A stretch of DNA of 64,000 bases from AP-15 sp963735445 (GTDB taxonomy: Bacteria; Pseudomonadota; Alphaproteobacteria; ATCC43930; CGMCC-115725), in NCBI GenBank assembly GCA_963735445.1, contig CAVTLC010000017.1, positions 19,552 through 83,551 on the forward strand, in the 5' to 3' direction. Each line of letters begins with the position of its first letter. The first letter of the stretch is position 1. The notes under the pieces are model-generated. The model was not told the DNA's origin. It saw only the letters and a list, made by a program, of their open reading frames with translations, and made no database searches. Shown piece by piece: positions 46,080 to 55,615 of the stretch. Made by a program: the position numbers and the translations under genes.

Positions 46080-47669
46080 CTAGGCGCCTTTGATTGTGAT
46101 GTCCTCGAACGGGCCGGTGTAGACAAATCCTGGGATCTTGCCAAATGTCGACTCGCCGACGCGCGGGCCGACGCCGTTCAGAAAACCGAGCTGCCAGATC
46201 GGCGCATAGATCGCCTTTTCGTGCGTTAGCTGCTGGACTTTCGCGAGCAGTGCCGCGCGCTTTTTTTGGTCGAGTTCGTCGGCCTGCTGGGCAAAGAGAG
46301 CGTCGATATCGGGATAGCTGCCATAGACATAAGCCCCACCCTTGGCGACAAACGAGGCGAGCCGGGTCGCGGCATTGCCAAACGCCCCGCTTGCCCCGCG
46401 CAAGGTCCCGTGGCGATATTTCTTGCCGGCGTAGGCGGCGATAAAGCCGGCGCGCTCGATCGGCTGCAGCATCGTGCGGATCCCGATCTGCTGGAAGTTG
46501 TTGACCACCACCTCGCACATATTCGAATACGAGCTGTCGCAATAGAGCGGCCCGCTGTCAAAGCCATTGGGAAAACCGGCTTCGCCGAGCAATTGCTTGG
46601 CCTTTACCGGATCGAATACGGCTGGCGGCGGCTGCCAATAATATTCAAAAGTGTCAGGCACGACGGCATTGTTGGTGGTCTTGCACGAGCCGAGAAACAA
46701 AGCCTGGTTCATGCCGTCGCGGTCGATCGCCAGATTGGCGGCTTGCCGCACGCGCAAATCATGCCACGGCGATTTCGGGTCCCATTGCTCGGGGAAATAG
46801 ATCCAGTTCGGCGCCTGCGACACAACCGGCTTTAATGTCAGTCCCGGCGTTCGTTTCAGCTCTTCCGCCAATTCGCCACGGATCGAATAGGCGATATCGA
46901 TCTCGCTGCGTTTTAGCGCCGCCAACCGCGTCGACTCGTCGGGGATCGAGCGCATAACAATGCGCTTCACCTGAGGCGTCTTGCGCCAATAGCCCTCGAA
47001 CGCCTCGAGCACCAGCTCGACACCCGGCGTGAACGAGACAAATTTGTAGGGACCCGCGCCAATCGGTGCATTCTTGAATTTCTCCTCGCCGATCTGCTCG
47101 ACATATTTCTTTGGCACGATCCAACCCGCACCGCTGGCGTTCGAATAAAATGTCAGGAAGTCGGGCCATGGCTTTTTGAGCTTGAAGACGACATGCATCG
47201 CATCCGGGGTTTCGATCGCCGCTACCTGGCTTTTCATCAAATCGTGGGAGGCACCACGGTAGCGCTCGAACGAGAACTTGACATCCTCGGCGGTGACCGG
47301 ATCGCCATTGTGAAATTTAGCGCCGTCGCGCAATACGAATTCATAACTGAGATTGTCTTCGGACGCGGTCCACGACTGGGCGAGGCAGGGCGTGTAGAGC
47401 CCGCTCGGCATCGGTTTCACCATCGCGTCGTGCAATGCGTAAAGCACCATAAACGGGGTGATCAGCCCCTGCGTCTCGGCCGGGTCGAACCAGGTCGGCG
47501 CCAGCGAAACATGCAGCCCCCAGGTAAGCTGGCCGGCGGGAGCAGCGGCGCGGGCCACCACCGGCGCACCTGCAACCGCCAGCGCGCCGATCCCGGCAAA
47601 TGCCAGGGCCTCCCGGCGCGTGAAGTCGGTCGTGTGGTTGTTTGCGGGCTTTGCTGACCGCGATTGCAT
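46080..47669 (-). CDS. Peptide ABC transporter substrate-binding protein (SBP_bac_5), distal paralogue
   Basis: A 529-aa paralogue of the preceding receptor (same signal pattern TRREALAFAGIGALAVAGAP, same VKFHNG-like AKFHNGDPVTAEDVKFSFER, same HDLRVRQAANLAIDRDGMNQ and the same FEDITIKGA ending). ATG 47669 is preferred because GGGAGGG ends 6 nt upstream; ATG 47675 abuts it. It is the promoter-proximal gene of the operon, separated from the second receptor by a 345-bp gap with repeat remnants, so the receptor genes arose by tandem duplication. Confidence 0.92.
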   Translation of the reverse strand: MQSRSAKPANNHTTDFTRREALAFAGIGALAVAGAPVVARAAAPAGQLTWGLHVSLAPTWFDPAETQGLITPFMVLYALHDAMVKPMPSGLYTPCLAQSWTASEDNLSYEFVLRDGAKFHNGDPVTAEDVKFSFERYRGASHDLMKSQVAAIETPDAMHVVFKLKKPWPDFLTFYSNASGAGWIVPKKYVEQIGEEKFKNAPIGAGPYKFVSFTPGVELVLEAFEGYWRKTPQVKRIVMRSIPDESTRLAALKRSEIDIAYSIRGELAEELKRTPGLTLKPVVSQAPNWIYFPEQWDPKSPWHDLRVRQAANLAIDRDGMNQALFLGSCKTTNNAVVPDTFEYYWQPPPAVFDPVKAKQLLGEAGFPNGFDSGPLYCDSSYSNMCEVVVNNFQQIGIRTMLQPIERAGFIAAYAGKKYRHGTLRGASGAFGNAATRLASFVAKGGAYVYGSYPDIDALFAQQADELDQKKRAALLAKVQQLTHEKAIYAPIWQLGFLNGVGPRVGESTFGKIPGFVYTGPFEDITIKGA

Positions 47670-47793
47670 CGACATCCCTCCCTTTGGCTTTCACCAACCC
47701 TTTGGCTTGCGTCAGCCTTGTGAAAGGAGGTTACCGCTTCCCGGCCATCTCATCCAGATGATGTTCGCCCCCTTCCCTCCCCGGCGACCGGCG

Positions 47794-48183
47794 TTAGGAA
47801 GGTGACTGAACTAGACCCCAAACGCACCAGCGCCGGTTCCGCCAGCCGGTGACCAATTGCCGGTCCGGCGAAATATAAAAAACGTTGTTGTAAAAATACG
47901 CGCCGTCGCCGCCAGCGGCCCCGGCACCTCCAGAGTTGAAAATGTTATTGTGACTCCAGATCCCGTTGCCGTTGTAGAACCCTGGCCCACTATCCGCAAA
48001 CAGCATGCCAGCGCCCGACGTCGATTGCATCTGGAAGCGATCGACAATACTGGATAGGTCGTCGGTAGAAAACCCGCTGCCAACGGTCTGCGGATGATCT
48101 CCTTGTAAGCCGTAATTGACGCGAGGAGGATCGGCGAGCGATGGCGCGCGCCAACCTTCTCCCCCCTTATCGCAGATGAGCAC
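47794..48183 (-). CDS. Hypothetical protein rich in Gly, Asn and aromatics, 129 aa
   Basis: A weakly supported ORF. From about residue 30 it reads like protein rather than a shadow: STDDLSSIVDRFQMQSTSGA, then NGNGIWSHNNIFNSGGAGAA and GAYFYNNVFYISPDRQLV. Gly/Asn/Tyr repeats suggest beta structure, for example a surface or fibre-like protein, but no signal peptide or ribosome site is seen. It could be a fragment of a larger lost gene. The rest of 47670-48224 shows nothing else. Confidence 0.3.
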   Translation of the reverse strand: MLICDKGGEGWRAPSLADPPRVNYGLQGDHPQTVGSGFSTDDLSSIVDRFQMQSTSGAGMLFADSGPGFYNGNGIWSHNNIFNSGGAGAAGGDGAYFYNNVFYISPDRQLVTGWRNRRWCVWGLVQSPS

Positions 48184-48224
48184 GCAGGACGGTTACGGGC
48201 TGTTTGATTGGGCACCGGAAAGAG

Positions 48225-49460
48225 ATGGACACCGACACACTCCCGACACTCGAGCCGATAGCCGATGATCCGGCGTCCCGGCCGGATGTCATGCTGGTGG
48301 CGGCGCGTTCCAAACGCGCCGAAGCCGGGCACCCGTGGATTTATTCGAATGAAGTGCAGATGGACGCGGCGGCGCGTCTTCTCACCCCGGGCACGCTCGT
48401 CACCTTGCGGCGTCCCGACGGCACGGCGCTCGGCGTCGCGATGTTCAATCCCCACAGCCTGCTCGCGGCACGTCTACTCGACCGCGACCCCGGCCGGACG
48501 ATCGACAAGCGCTTTGTCGCCCGCCGATTGGAACGAGCCCTGCGGCTCCGCGACCAGCTCTTCGCGGAGCCGTTTTATCGCCTGGTCCATGCCGAGGCGG
48601 ACGGGCTCCCCGGCCTCATCATCGACCGCTTCGAGGACGTCCTTGTGGCCGAGCTGAACGCCGCCGGCATGGCTCGGCTCGAGCCGGTTGTAGTCGAGGC
48701 GCTCGTCGATCTCCTCAAGCCAAGGGCGATTGTGCTGCGCAACGACAGCCCGGCGCGCGTGCAAGAAGGGCTTGTGCTCGAAACCCGAGTGGCGCTGGGA
48801 ACTCTCGACACCCGCCTCCTGCTGCGTGAAAACGGGGCCGTATTTCCGGTCGACCCGATGGCGGGCCAGAAAACCGGGTGGTTCTTTGACCAGCGGCGAA
48901 ACCGCGACTTTATCGCCGCTCTGGCGAAGAGCGGCGCGCGCCTCCTCGATCTCTATTGCTACACCGGCGGATTTTCGGTCCGCGCCGCGCGCGCGGGCGC
49001 GGCGGAGACGCTCGGGATCGACCGATCGCAGTCGGCGCTGGCGCTGGCCGGTGAGGCCGCCGCGCTTAATGGGATCGACGGCATTGCCAGCTTTCGCCGC
49101 GGCGAGGTCTTTGCCGAAGCCGAGCGCCTCGCGGCGGACGGCAAGCGCTTCGACATCGTCGTCGCTGACCCGCCGCCCTTTGCGAAGTCACGCAAGGAGA
49201 CCCCCGCGGCGTTGCGCGGCTATCGCAAGCTCGCACGCCTCGCGACGACGCTGACGGCCCGCGGCGGGTTCGTGTTTCTGGCGTCGTGCTCGCACAATGT
49301 CGGTGAGACCGAATTCGCCGACGCCGTCCGACGCGGTCTCGCCGACGCCGGCCGCAGCGGACGCATTATTCGCATCGCAGGCGCCGGGCCCGACCACCCA
49401 ATTCATCCGGCATTGCCCGAGACGGCCTATCTCAAGACATTGACACTTTCTCTCGACTAA
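48225..49460 (+). CDS. Class I rRNA (cytosine-5) methyltransferase, RlmI family
   Basis: A 411-aa SAM-dependent methyltransferase. The N-terminal PUA domain (GHPWIYSNEVQ, GTLVTLRRPDGTALG) binds RNA, the central EEHEE-like linker follows (RLVHAEADGLPGLIIDRFED), and the catalytic domain has GQKTGWFFDQRRNR, LLDLYCYTGGFSVRAARAGA (SAM site) and the motif IV VADPPPFAKSRKE. E. coli RlmI methylates C1962 of 23S rRNA. The start at 48225 has GGAAAGAG upstream. It converges on the histidine kinase gene. Confidence 0.93.
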   Translation: MDTDTLPTLEPIADDPASRPDVMLVAARSKRAEAGHPWIYSNEVQMDAAARLLTPGTLVTLRRPDGTALGVAMFNPHSLLAARLLDRDPGRTIDKRFVARRLERALRLRDQLFAEPFYRLVHAEADGLPGLIIDRFEDVLVAELNAAGMARLEPVVVEALVDLLKPRAIVLRNDSPARVQEGLVLETRVALGTLDTRLLLRENGAVFPVDPMAGQKTGWFFDQRRNRDFIAALAKSGARLLDLYCYTGGFSVRAARAGAAETLGIDRSQSALALAGEAAALNGIDGIASFRRGEVFAEAERLAADGKRFDIVVADPPPFAKSRKETPAALRGYRKLARLATTLTARGGFVFLASCSHNVGETEFADAVRRGLADAGRSGRIIRIAGAGPDHPIHPALPETAYLKTLTLSLD

Positions 49461-50836
49461 TGGGGGCCAGACCGCGCGTCGGGGCTGGCAAAGTAATGCG
49501 GAACACCGTGCCCGCGCCGGTACTGGCGACCAGCACCAGATCACCGCCATGCGCGCGCATCAATTCGCGGGCGATCGCCAGCCCGAGCCCGGTGCCGCCG
49601 GGCCGCGCCGAGCCATAGAATGGCCGAAACAGATTTTCCCGCGCCTTGGGCGGCAGACCGGGGCCGTCATCGGCGATCTCGATCGCGATCTTCCGGTTCT
49701 CGCTGCTCCCCGAGACGCGCACCCGCCGGGCGCCGGCTTCGAGTGCGTTGCGCGCCAGGTTCGCGAGCACGCGATAAAGCTGGTCGCGATCCGCCTCGAC
49801 CTCGAAACCGGCCGGGAACGCATGATCGATCGCGAAGTCATCGGAGCGTTCCAAGCCCGCTCGCGACCTCGTCGATCAGCGGCGCGAACCGAAAGCGGCT
49901 CCGCGACAAAGGAGCGCTATCCTCACGCGAGAAATCGAGCGTGCGCGTGCAGAGCGCCACCGCCCGGTCGATCGCCTCGATCAGCCGAGGCAGGATGCGG
50001 CGCACCTCAGGCGCGGCGCTCGCCGTCAGCCCGTCGGTGACAAGCCGCGCCGTCGCGAGAATGTTGCGCAAATCATGATTGATCTTGGTGACCGCGGTGC
50101 CGAGGGCCGCCAATCTGGCGCGCTGCGCCAACGCACGGCGCACAGTCTGTTGCATCGTCGCCAGCTCACGCTCGGCAACGCCGATTTCGTCCTGACGGCG
50201 GCTTGCGACGATCATTCGTCCGACGTCCTCGGGATCCTCGCGAAACGCCATCATGCTGGCGGTAATCCGCCGCATCGGCCGTACTAAGAGCCATTGCAGG
50301 CTCAGATAAACGAGCGTCGCGCTGAGTAGCGACAGCCCGATCGAGAGTTCGAGGACGCGGACGCCGAAATCCCACATCTCATGGCGCAACGGCGCCTCGT
50401 CGAGCAGAACTTCGACAGTCTCGCCATTCCCCGCCGGCGATGGGCCAATGACCCGCAGCAGGCGGTTGTTGCTCCGCGACAAGGCCATCAGCGAGCCACG
50501 GATCGCCGCCAACATATTCGGGTGGGTCAGATCGATCGTCTGGTCCGGGTGCGGTGACATCGGCCGGTCGAGCATCAGCACGGTCCCGTTTGCGCCGTGC
50601 ACGATGACCTCATGCGCGCCGACCCGGGCGAGCAGCTTATCGACAAGAGCTTGGTCGAGCCGGCCGGTCGGGCTCGCCTCGAGCGCCAACGCTGCCAGAT
50701 CGCCCGCGGCAAGATGATTTTCGAAATAGGTCATGCGAAACCGCGCGACCGACGGCACAAAGATCAACACCTCGCCGAGCATGACGAAAAATACGGTAAG
50801 CACCAGAAGCCGAGCCGACAGGCTTTTCAACAGCAC
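49432..50836 (-). CDS. Sensor histidine kinase, reading frame broken by one base
   Basis: A membrane sensor kinase of about 467 aa after correction. Span 1 is LLVLTVFFVMLGEVLIF, a periplasmic region of about 120 residues follows, span 2 is ELSIGLSLLSATLVYLSL, then a HAMP-like segment (LLVRPMRRITASMMAFREDP). The phosphoacceptor box is TKINHDLRNILATARLVTDG; the ATPase domain (NLARNALEAG, ADDGPGLPP, GGTGLGLAIARELMRAHGG) lies in another frame. Deleting one G of GGG at about 49856 gives VASGLERSDDFAID and joins them (3n+1). The GTG at 50836 lies 13 bp after the FAD reductase stop. No response regulator is nearby. Confidence 0.9.
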
Positions 50837-50849
50837 GGGAAACGTCCGC

Positions 50850-52260
50850 TTAACCGAGCTTCGCAAGAAACCGTACAATCCGGCGAGTACGCGGCGAAAA
50901 CAATGCCGGCGTGTAGAACGCACCGGCGGCGCGCTTGCCCGCCTCGCCGCGTGTCGGATAAGGAACGATCAGCTTGGCGACTGCGCCGATCTTGAGCCGC
51001 TGCGAAATAGCCAACCCCCAGGGCATGATCAGATCGCCGGCGCCGGCGCCGAGGATCGAGGCGCCAAGAATGCGGCCATTTCTCCGTGCAACAATCTTTG
51101 TCAGCCCGGTGATGTCGCGCTCGGTCTGGGCGCGGTCGTTGTCGGCAAAAGGCCAGGAAACCACCCGTATTCGGTCTCCGAACTGTTGCCGCGCGGCGCC
51201 TTCTGTCAGCCCGACCTGGGCCAGTTCGGGATCGGTATACGTTACCCACGGGAGCGCCCGGTAATCGACTTTCGCCGGCAATCGGAACAGCACGTTTCGG
51301 ATCACGACACCGGCCTGATAGAGCGCCGCGTGGGTAAATTGTGGACCTCCCGCGACATCGCCCACGGCAAAGGCTTTGCGGTTGGTCGTGCGCAACCGGG
51401 CATCGACAACGATCCCGTGAGGATTGGCCGCGATCCCCGCAGCGGGGAGATCCAGCGCTTCGACATTCGGCCGCCGACCAGCGGCGATCAGTATATGCGA
51501 GCCGGCGATCCGCTCCCCATCAGACAATCGGATGGTCAGAGCACCATTCTCCCGCGCGGCGGATGCGATAGCGACATGCGGGCGCAGTGCGATACCTTCG
51601 CCGCTCAATTGCTCGCTCAGAAGACGCACCATCTCGGGGTCATCGCGCGGCAGCAGCGGGCCGAGATCGAGCACTGTCACCCGAGCGCCAAACCGGCGAT
51701 AGGCTTGGGCCATTTCGATGCCGATCGGCCCGCCGCCGACCACGATCAGATGCTCGGGCAGCACGCGGTTACTGAAGATTGTCTCATTCGTCAGGTATGG
51801 GAGTTGAGCGAGACCCGGGATCGGCGGTACCGCTGGATGGGATCCGGTTGCAATGACGAACCGTCGCGGCCGGATTTCGGATCCGTTTACGCTTAACGTG
51901 CGCGGGCCGGTAAAGCGTGCCTCCCCGCGGATAACGGTGACACCTAGGCGCTCGAAGCGCTCGACCAAGTCGTTAGGCGCTATGGCCGCGATGACTTGCG
52001 AGACGCTGTCGGCGATCGCACCGAGATCCAGTCGCGGTGGCTGATAATCGATCCCGAGCGCCGGCCCGCGGCGCCATGAAGCCGCCAGACGAGCCGAGGC
52101 AATCAGCGATTTTGACGGGACGCAGCCGAAATTGAGACAGTCCCCACCCATTTCGCCGCGCTCGATCAGGACTGACCGACGCGCCCAGCTGAGCGGCGCC
52201 CGCCGCAACCGCCAACCCGCCGGAACCGCCGCCGATCACGCAAAGGTCCGGGGTCAGCAC
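50850..52260 (-). CDS. FAD-dependent pyridine nucleotide-disulfide oxidoreductase, mercuric reductase-like, frame broken by one base
   Basis: A dihydrolipoamide dehydrogenase/mercuric reductase-type flavoprotein of about 469 aa after correction. The N-terminal FAD fold (LTPDLCVIGGGSGGLAVAAG) begins at GTG 52260 and breaks at 52173; removing that base changes GASVSPD to GASVVLIERGEMGGDCLNFG. The redox pair is in CLNFGCVPSKSL, the NAD fold in LIVVGGGPIGIEMAQAYRRF. The C-terminal dimer domain lacks the usual His-x-His-Pro of lipoamide dehydrogenase and has VPYPTRGEAGKRAAG instead. It lies directly behind the TVP38 gene, a common pairing whose role is unknown. Confidence 0.9.
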
Positions 52261-52264
52261 GGCG

Positions 52265-52978
52265 TTACGCTCGGGCTTTGAGCTGCCGCCGCTTGTACCA
52301 CACCGGAACTAATGCAAGCAGGGCGAGCCCGATAATCGGCGCGAGCAAACTTGGGCGAAACAAGATCTGCAGATCGGGCTGTTCGACGACTTCCCCGAGC
52401 CCCTCGCCGAGACTCGCGTAAACAAAAGTGGCCGGGATGATGCCGATAAACGTCGCCAAAAGAAAAGTTCGCAAACCGACACCCGCGAGAGCGGGAACAA
52501 GGTTGACCAGCCAGAATGGAAACAGCGGCACCAGCCGCAACACCAATAGATAATTGAAGGCGTTGGCGCGAAAGCCGGCTTCGAGCTTATCAAATCGCCC
52601 AGCGCGCCGTACCAAGCCGCTGAGCCCGGCGCGTGCTGCAAGGAAAATGCAGGATGCCCCCGCCGTTGCCCCGATGACAGCGCAAGCGCCACCGAGCCAC
52701 CTTCCGAACAAAAAGCCGCCAGCAATGGTCAGAACCGCGCCGCCGGGAACTGATAACGCCACAATCGCGGTGTAGATCAGGATGTAGCCGAGGACGGCGC
52801 CCGCCCCCCAGCGCGCGACCAGGCCGCACAGCCAAGCTCGGTTCTCAGCCAACGCCGCGAAGGTGAGATAGCGGTGACCGCCGAGCACGACAAAGCTGAT
52901 GCCGGCGATTGCCAGGATCGCTAGCGGCGCCAGGCGACGCAACGCGATGCCAGAGGATCGTGTCGCGGTGTCCGGCAT
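52265..52978 (-). CDS. TVP38/TMEM64 family membrane protein
   Basis: A 237-aa DedA-superfamily (VTT domain) protein with several spans: LAPLAILAIAGISFVVLGGH, then VPGGAVLTIAGGFLFGRWLG (conserved loop) and FNYLLVLRLVPLFPFWLVNL (the second re-entrant element with LRLxPxxPF). Related proteins are lipid scramblases or needed for membrane homeostasis. It is the first gene of a unit with the FAD reductase (gap 4 bp) and the sensor kinase. An AT-rich palindrome lies upstream at 53110-53125. Confidence 0.9.
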   Translation of the reverse strand: MPDTATRSSGIALRRLAPLAILAIAGISFVVLGGHRYLTFAALAENRAWLCGLVARWGAGAVLGYILIYTAIVALSVPGGAVLTIAGGFLFGRWLGGACAVIGATAGASCIFLAARAGLSGLVRRAGRFDKLEAGFRANAFNYLLVLRLVPLFPFWLVNLVPALAGVGLRTFLLATFIGIIPATFVYASLGEGLGEVVEQPDLQILFRPSLLAPIIGLALLALVPVWYKRRQLKARA

Positions 52979-53109
52979 CTACGCGTCCACAAGGTCAAGG
53001 CAAGCGGTGAGACTATCATCGCCGGCCATTCCCGGCGCTCACCTTCGCGTGAAGGCCGGACAGTTCGGAATGCACGTAAATCGTGTTTTGTGAATTCGTG
53101 GTTAATCAA

Positions 53110-53125
53110 TGCAATATTTATTGCA
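53110..53125. promoter_or_regulatory. AT-rich inverted repeat upstream of the TVP38 operon
   Basis: TGCAATA-TT-TATTGCA has two perfect 7-bp arms around two bases. It stands in an AT-rich island (53090-53150) within GC-rich DNA, about 130 bp upstream of the TVP38 start. Position and symmetry fit a dimeric repressor operator in the promoter region. The regulator is unknown. Confidence 0.4.
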
Positions 53126-53232
53126 ACAATGGCGCACATAAGACATTATCCGCGTGCATCGTCTTGTCTCCCTGAATGATCGTCCGAACGATGCAGACAG
53201 GTCCCGCCTTTTCCTCCGGGGCGGGTGAGCAG

Positions 53233-53258
53233 AGCCCCGGCCTTTTAAGGCCGGGGCT
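53233..53258 (-). terminator. GC-rich hairpin at the end of the HpnL-like gene
   Basis: A 26-base perfect palindrome, AGCCCCGGCC followed by TTTTAA and GGCCGGGGCT, overlaps the stop at 53245. No strong T-run follows on either strand, so it may act as a Rho-dependent or 3'-end stabilising structure instead of a classical intrinsic terminator. Confidence 0.5.
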
Positions 53259-54256
53259 TCACTTCCGATAACGGCCGAGTAATGGTGCTGCTGGCCAGAT
53301 GCCACAGACGCGTGCTTTCGATTAGCTGGTAAATCCCCAGGGCGGGCACGCCGATCGCGAAATCCCGCGCCCGCTTCATCAACGAAAGAGCGAGCGTAAC
53401 GTCGGGCGCCAAGCCGAAGCCCGCGCCAAGGACGATGTAGGCCCCCTCTTGCACCCCGAAGGCGTTTGGCACCGCGAATGCGATCGAGCGTACAGCGTAA
53501 AGCAGGCTTTCGATGACCAGCACGACCCCAAAGCCGCGCGGCCTTCCCATAAATCTCAGGGCGAGCCAAATTTCACCCGCGGCGGCGATCCAACAAACCA
53601 GATGCAGCGCAAAGCTGGCCCATATTCCGGCCGGGCGCGCATAAATTCGCAACAATCGCAGTGTGCAAGCTACCGACGCCGGCCACCACTTGCTGCGCCC
53701 AGCCGCGACCGAGCGCGTCGGCGAAACGATCCAGAACCTTGAACCCCCGGCATTGCGCGATCAGAAAACCGCCCGCCAGACCAATGGCCACAACCAAGCC
53801 GATGGCCACCGGCCGAGTCGCCTCGGCATGGGGATCGAGTTGCAGAAGCCAAAAAAGCGCAATCGCGATATAGGCAAGCTGAGCAAAAAACTCGAGGCTG
53901 ACATCGACGATCGTGCTCGCTGCCGCCTCGCTGCCGGAGACGCCGGCGACACTTAGCGCGCGTGCGCCCAGTACGTAACCGCCGACCTGCGACAGCGGCA
54001 GCACCTCGGATGCCGAGTCGCGGACCAGACGCGCCCAGATTGCCGCCCATGGCTTGGTCCCGGGCAGCAGGGTCCACCACGCGATCCCCATCAATGCGAT
54101 TAGCGCTAAATGGATCAAACAAACCGCGCCAAACCCGATGATGCCGACCGCCAATAGCGAACGGGCCACCGGAGCCGCCCCAAAATGGATCACGAGCGCC
54201 GCGATCAAAGTGAGGCCGACCACGCTGGCAACGACCGAGACCGCCTTCACTCCCAA
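53245..54256 (-). CDS. Lysylphosphatidylglycerol synthase-TM-like membrane protein (HpnL type), frame broken by one base
   Basis: A polytopic protein of about 336 aa once corrected. The first half has VVGLTLIAALVIHFG, WWTLLPGTKPWAAIWARLVR and SASEVLPLSQVGGYVLGARA, a hallmark of the LPG_synthase_TM/HpnL family; the second half (RIYARPAGIWASFALHLVCW, FAVPNAFGVQEGAYIVLGAG) lies in another frame. Dropping one base of CACAC near 53662 yields SLHLRLLRIYARPAG; total length is 3n+1. HpnL-type proteins are associated with hopanoid lipids. The ferritin-like gene lies upstream on the same strand. Confidence 0.85.
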
Positions 54257-54362
54257 GCCTCAAGAACGGTCGCGAGGGAACGTCAAGCCGCATGCCGGCG
54301 AGCGCTGCCGGCGCGCCTGTCCCCAACGCCATCCTAGGATAAAGAAAACGTTGCGGCGGTTT

Positions 54363-55310
54363 TCATGCTGGCGCCGCTTCTCTGCTGTGCCAGCGCAGCA
54401 TGCGATGGGCCAGACGCATCAGGCTGGGTACAACTTTTGGTCGGAGCAGGCGCGGATCGTAGCCGCTCAGACGTCGATCGTTCTCGGTCAGGCAGATTTC
54501 CAGTAATTCGGCGGCTGAAATGTCGACGTTGCCCACCGCCTTACTGCCGTTCAATGTGAAGTTATTGTCCTGTGGGATCTCGGATGCCCCGGCTCCGGCG
54601 GCAGAACCGACGCCGCGGGCAATTCCAATGCGCTCCCAGATCAGAAATCCCCAGACCGCAAGAACCCTGAGCAAAAACCACGGCCGGCGCCATAATGGCA
54701 GACGCCGCCGATGCCAGGCCGCCCAATTGACAAAGAACAGGATGTGGCGGCCTTCCTCCTGCATCACCGGCTCGAAGGTGTCGACTAGCGCCGGTGGAAA
54801 AAACCCGGAACGCTTGGCCAATGCGAACAGGCCAAAGGCGAAGAAGCTATCGATGCACTCGCTAAACCCGGTCACCATAAAGGCCCATTCGGGATCGCGC
54901 GGGCGCACGTAGTTTGGCTCCGGGGCGAGGCCGATCCCGTAAGCCTGAACCAGGTTCGAGAGAACTTCTTTGTGCCGCCCCTCTTCGAAACCGTCGAGTT
55001 CGATTGCCTGACGCAACAATGGGTCAGAAATCATTTCGGCATAGCTTAGCACCCGCTGTCGCGCCTTGCCCTCGGTCTGCACCGCGATATCCCAGATCGG
55101 AAGGCCAACCAGCCGGTCACGCGCCTCGGGCTCGAGCGTCGGCCAATCGATGATTGCCGGCTTGTAGCGGTTATGGGTGTCGAGCAGCATACGGCAAAAT
55201 GCGATCTTATGTGCGTCGCTGCCGGGCGGGATCGGGTCCACGCCGGACGCCCTCCATTCGCGAGCGGCGCGATCGGCAGCCTCGACCGGCGCGTCGTAAG
55301 CATCGGCCAT
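54363..55310 (-). CDS. Ferritin-like di-iron protein
   Basis: A 315-aa protein starting MADAYDAPVEAADRAAREWR at 55310. Helices carry repeated carboxylate/His pairs: ELDGFEEGRHKEVLSNLVQA and EPVMQEEGRHILFFVNWAAW, i.e. two E-x2-H sets typical of di-iron ferritin-like enzymes. A hydrophobic stretch (RPWFLLRVLAVWGFLIW) suggests membrane contact. The substrate is unknown. It is the gene before the HpnL-like one, so a role in hopanoid or lipid modification is possible, but this is inference from position. Confidence 0.75.
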   Translation of the reverse strand: MADAYDAPVEAADRAAREWRASGVDPIPPGSDAHKIAFCRMLLDTHNRYKPAIIDWPTLEPEARDRLVGLPIWDIAVQTEGKARQRVLSYAEMISDPLLRQAIELDGFEEGRHKEVLSNLVQAYGIGLAPEPNYVRPRDPEWAFMVTGFSECIDSFFAFGLFALAKRSGFFPPALVDTFEPVMQEEGRHILFFVNWAAWHRRRLPLWRRPWFLLRVLAVWGFLIWERIGIARGVGSAAGAGASEIPQDNNFTLNGSKAVGNVDISAAELLEICLTENDRRLSGYDPRLLRPKVVPSLMRLAHRMLRWHSREAAPA

Positions 55311-55475
55311 TACCCAAAACCCCCAATTCTCCGTTTCCGCCCGCAAATGGCGCACCGGGTGGCGCGGCTCAAGGCGAACGGGTCACGAACAGCTTCCGCT
55401 CAGCCCGTTGACTTGGCCAACCGGCTGCCCTATCTACGCCGGAACCTTAGTAACCCCGGGGTCGGAGCCAGCGCC

Positions 55476-55610
55476 GTGAAGCGCACTTATCAGCCTAGCA
55501 AGCTCGTTCGCAAGCGCCGTCATGGCTTCCGCGCGCGAATGGCGACCGCCGCTGGCCGCCGCGTTTTGGCAACCCGTCGGGCAAAGGGTCGCAAGCGGCT
55601 CTCCGCCTGA
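55476..55610 (+). CDS. rpmH: 50S ribosomal protein L34
   Basis: A 44-residue basic protein beginning at GTG 55476 (MKRTYQPSKLVRKRRHGFRA) and ending KGRKRLSA; every conserved L34 position is present. GGAG lies 8 nt upstream of the GTG. The frame is open upstream without family sequence. It starts the rpmH-rnpA-yidD-yidC-engB-argB block, the usual set near a replication origin in many bacteria, though alphaproteobacteria often keep it away from dnaA. Confidence 0.97.
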   Translation: MKRTYQPSKLVRKRRHGFRARMATAAGRRVLATRRAKGRKRLSA

Positions 55611-55615
55611 TCGGA

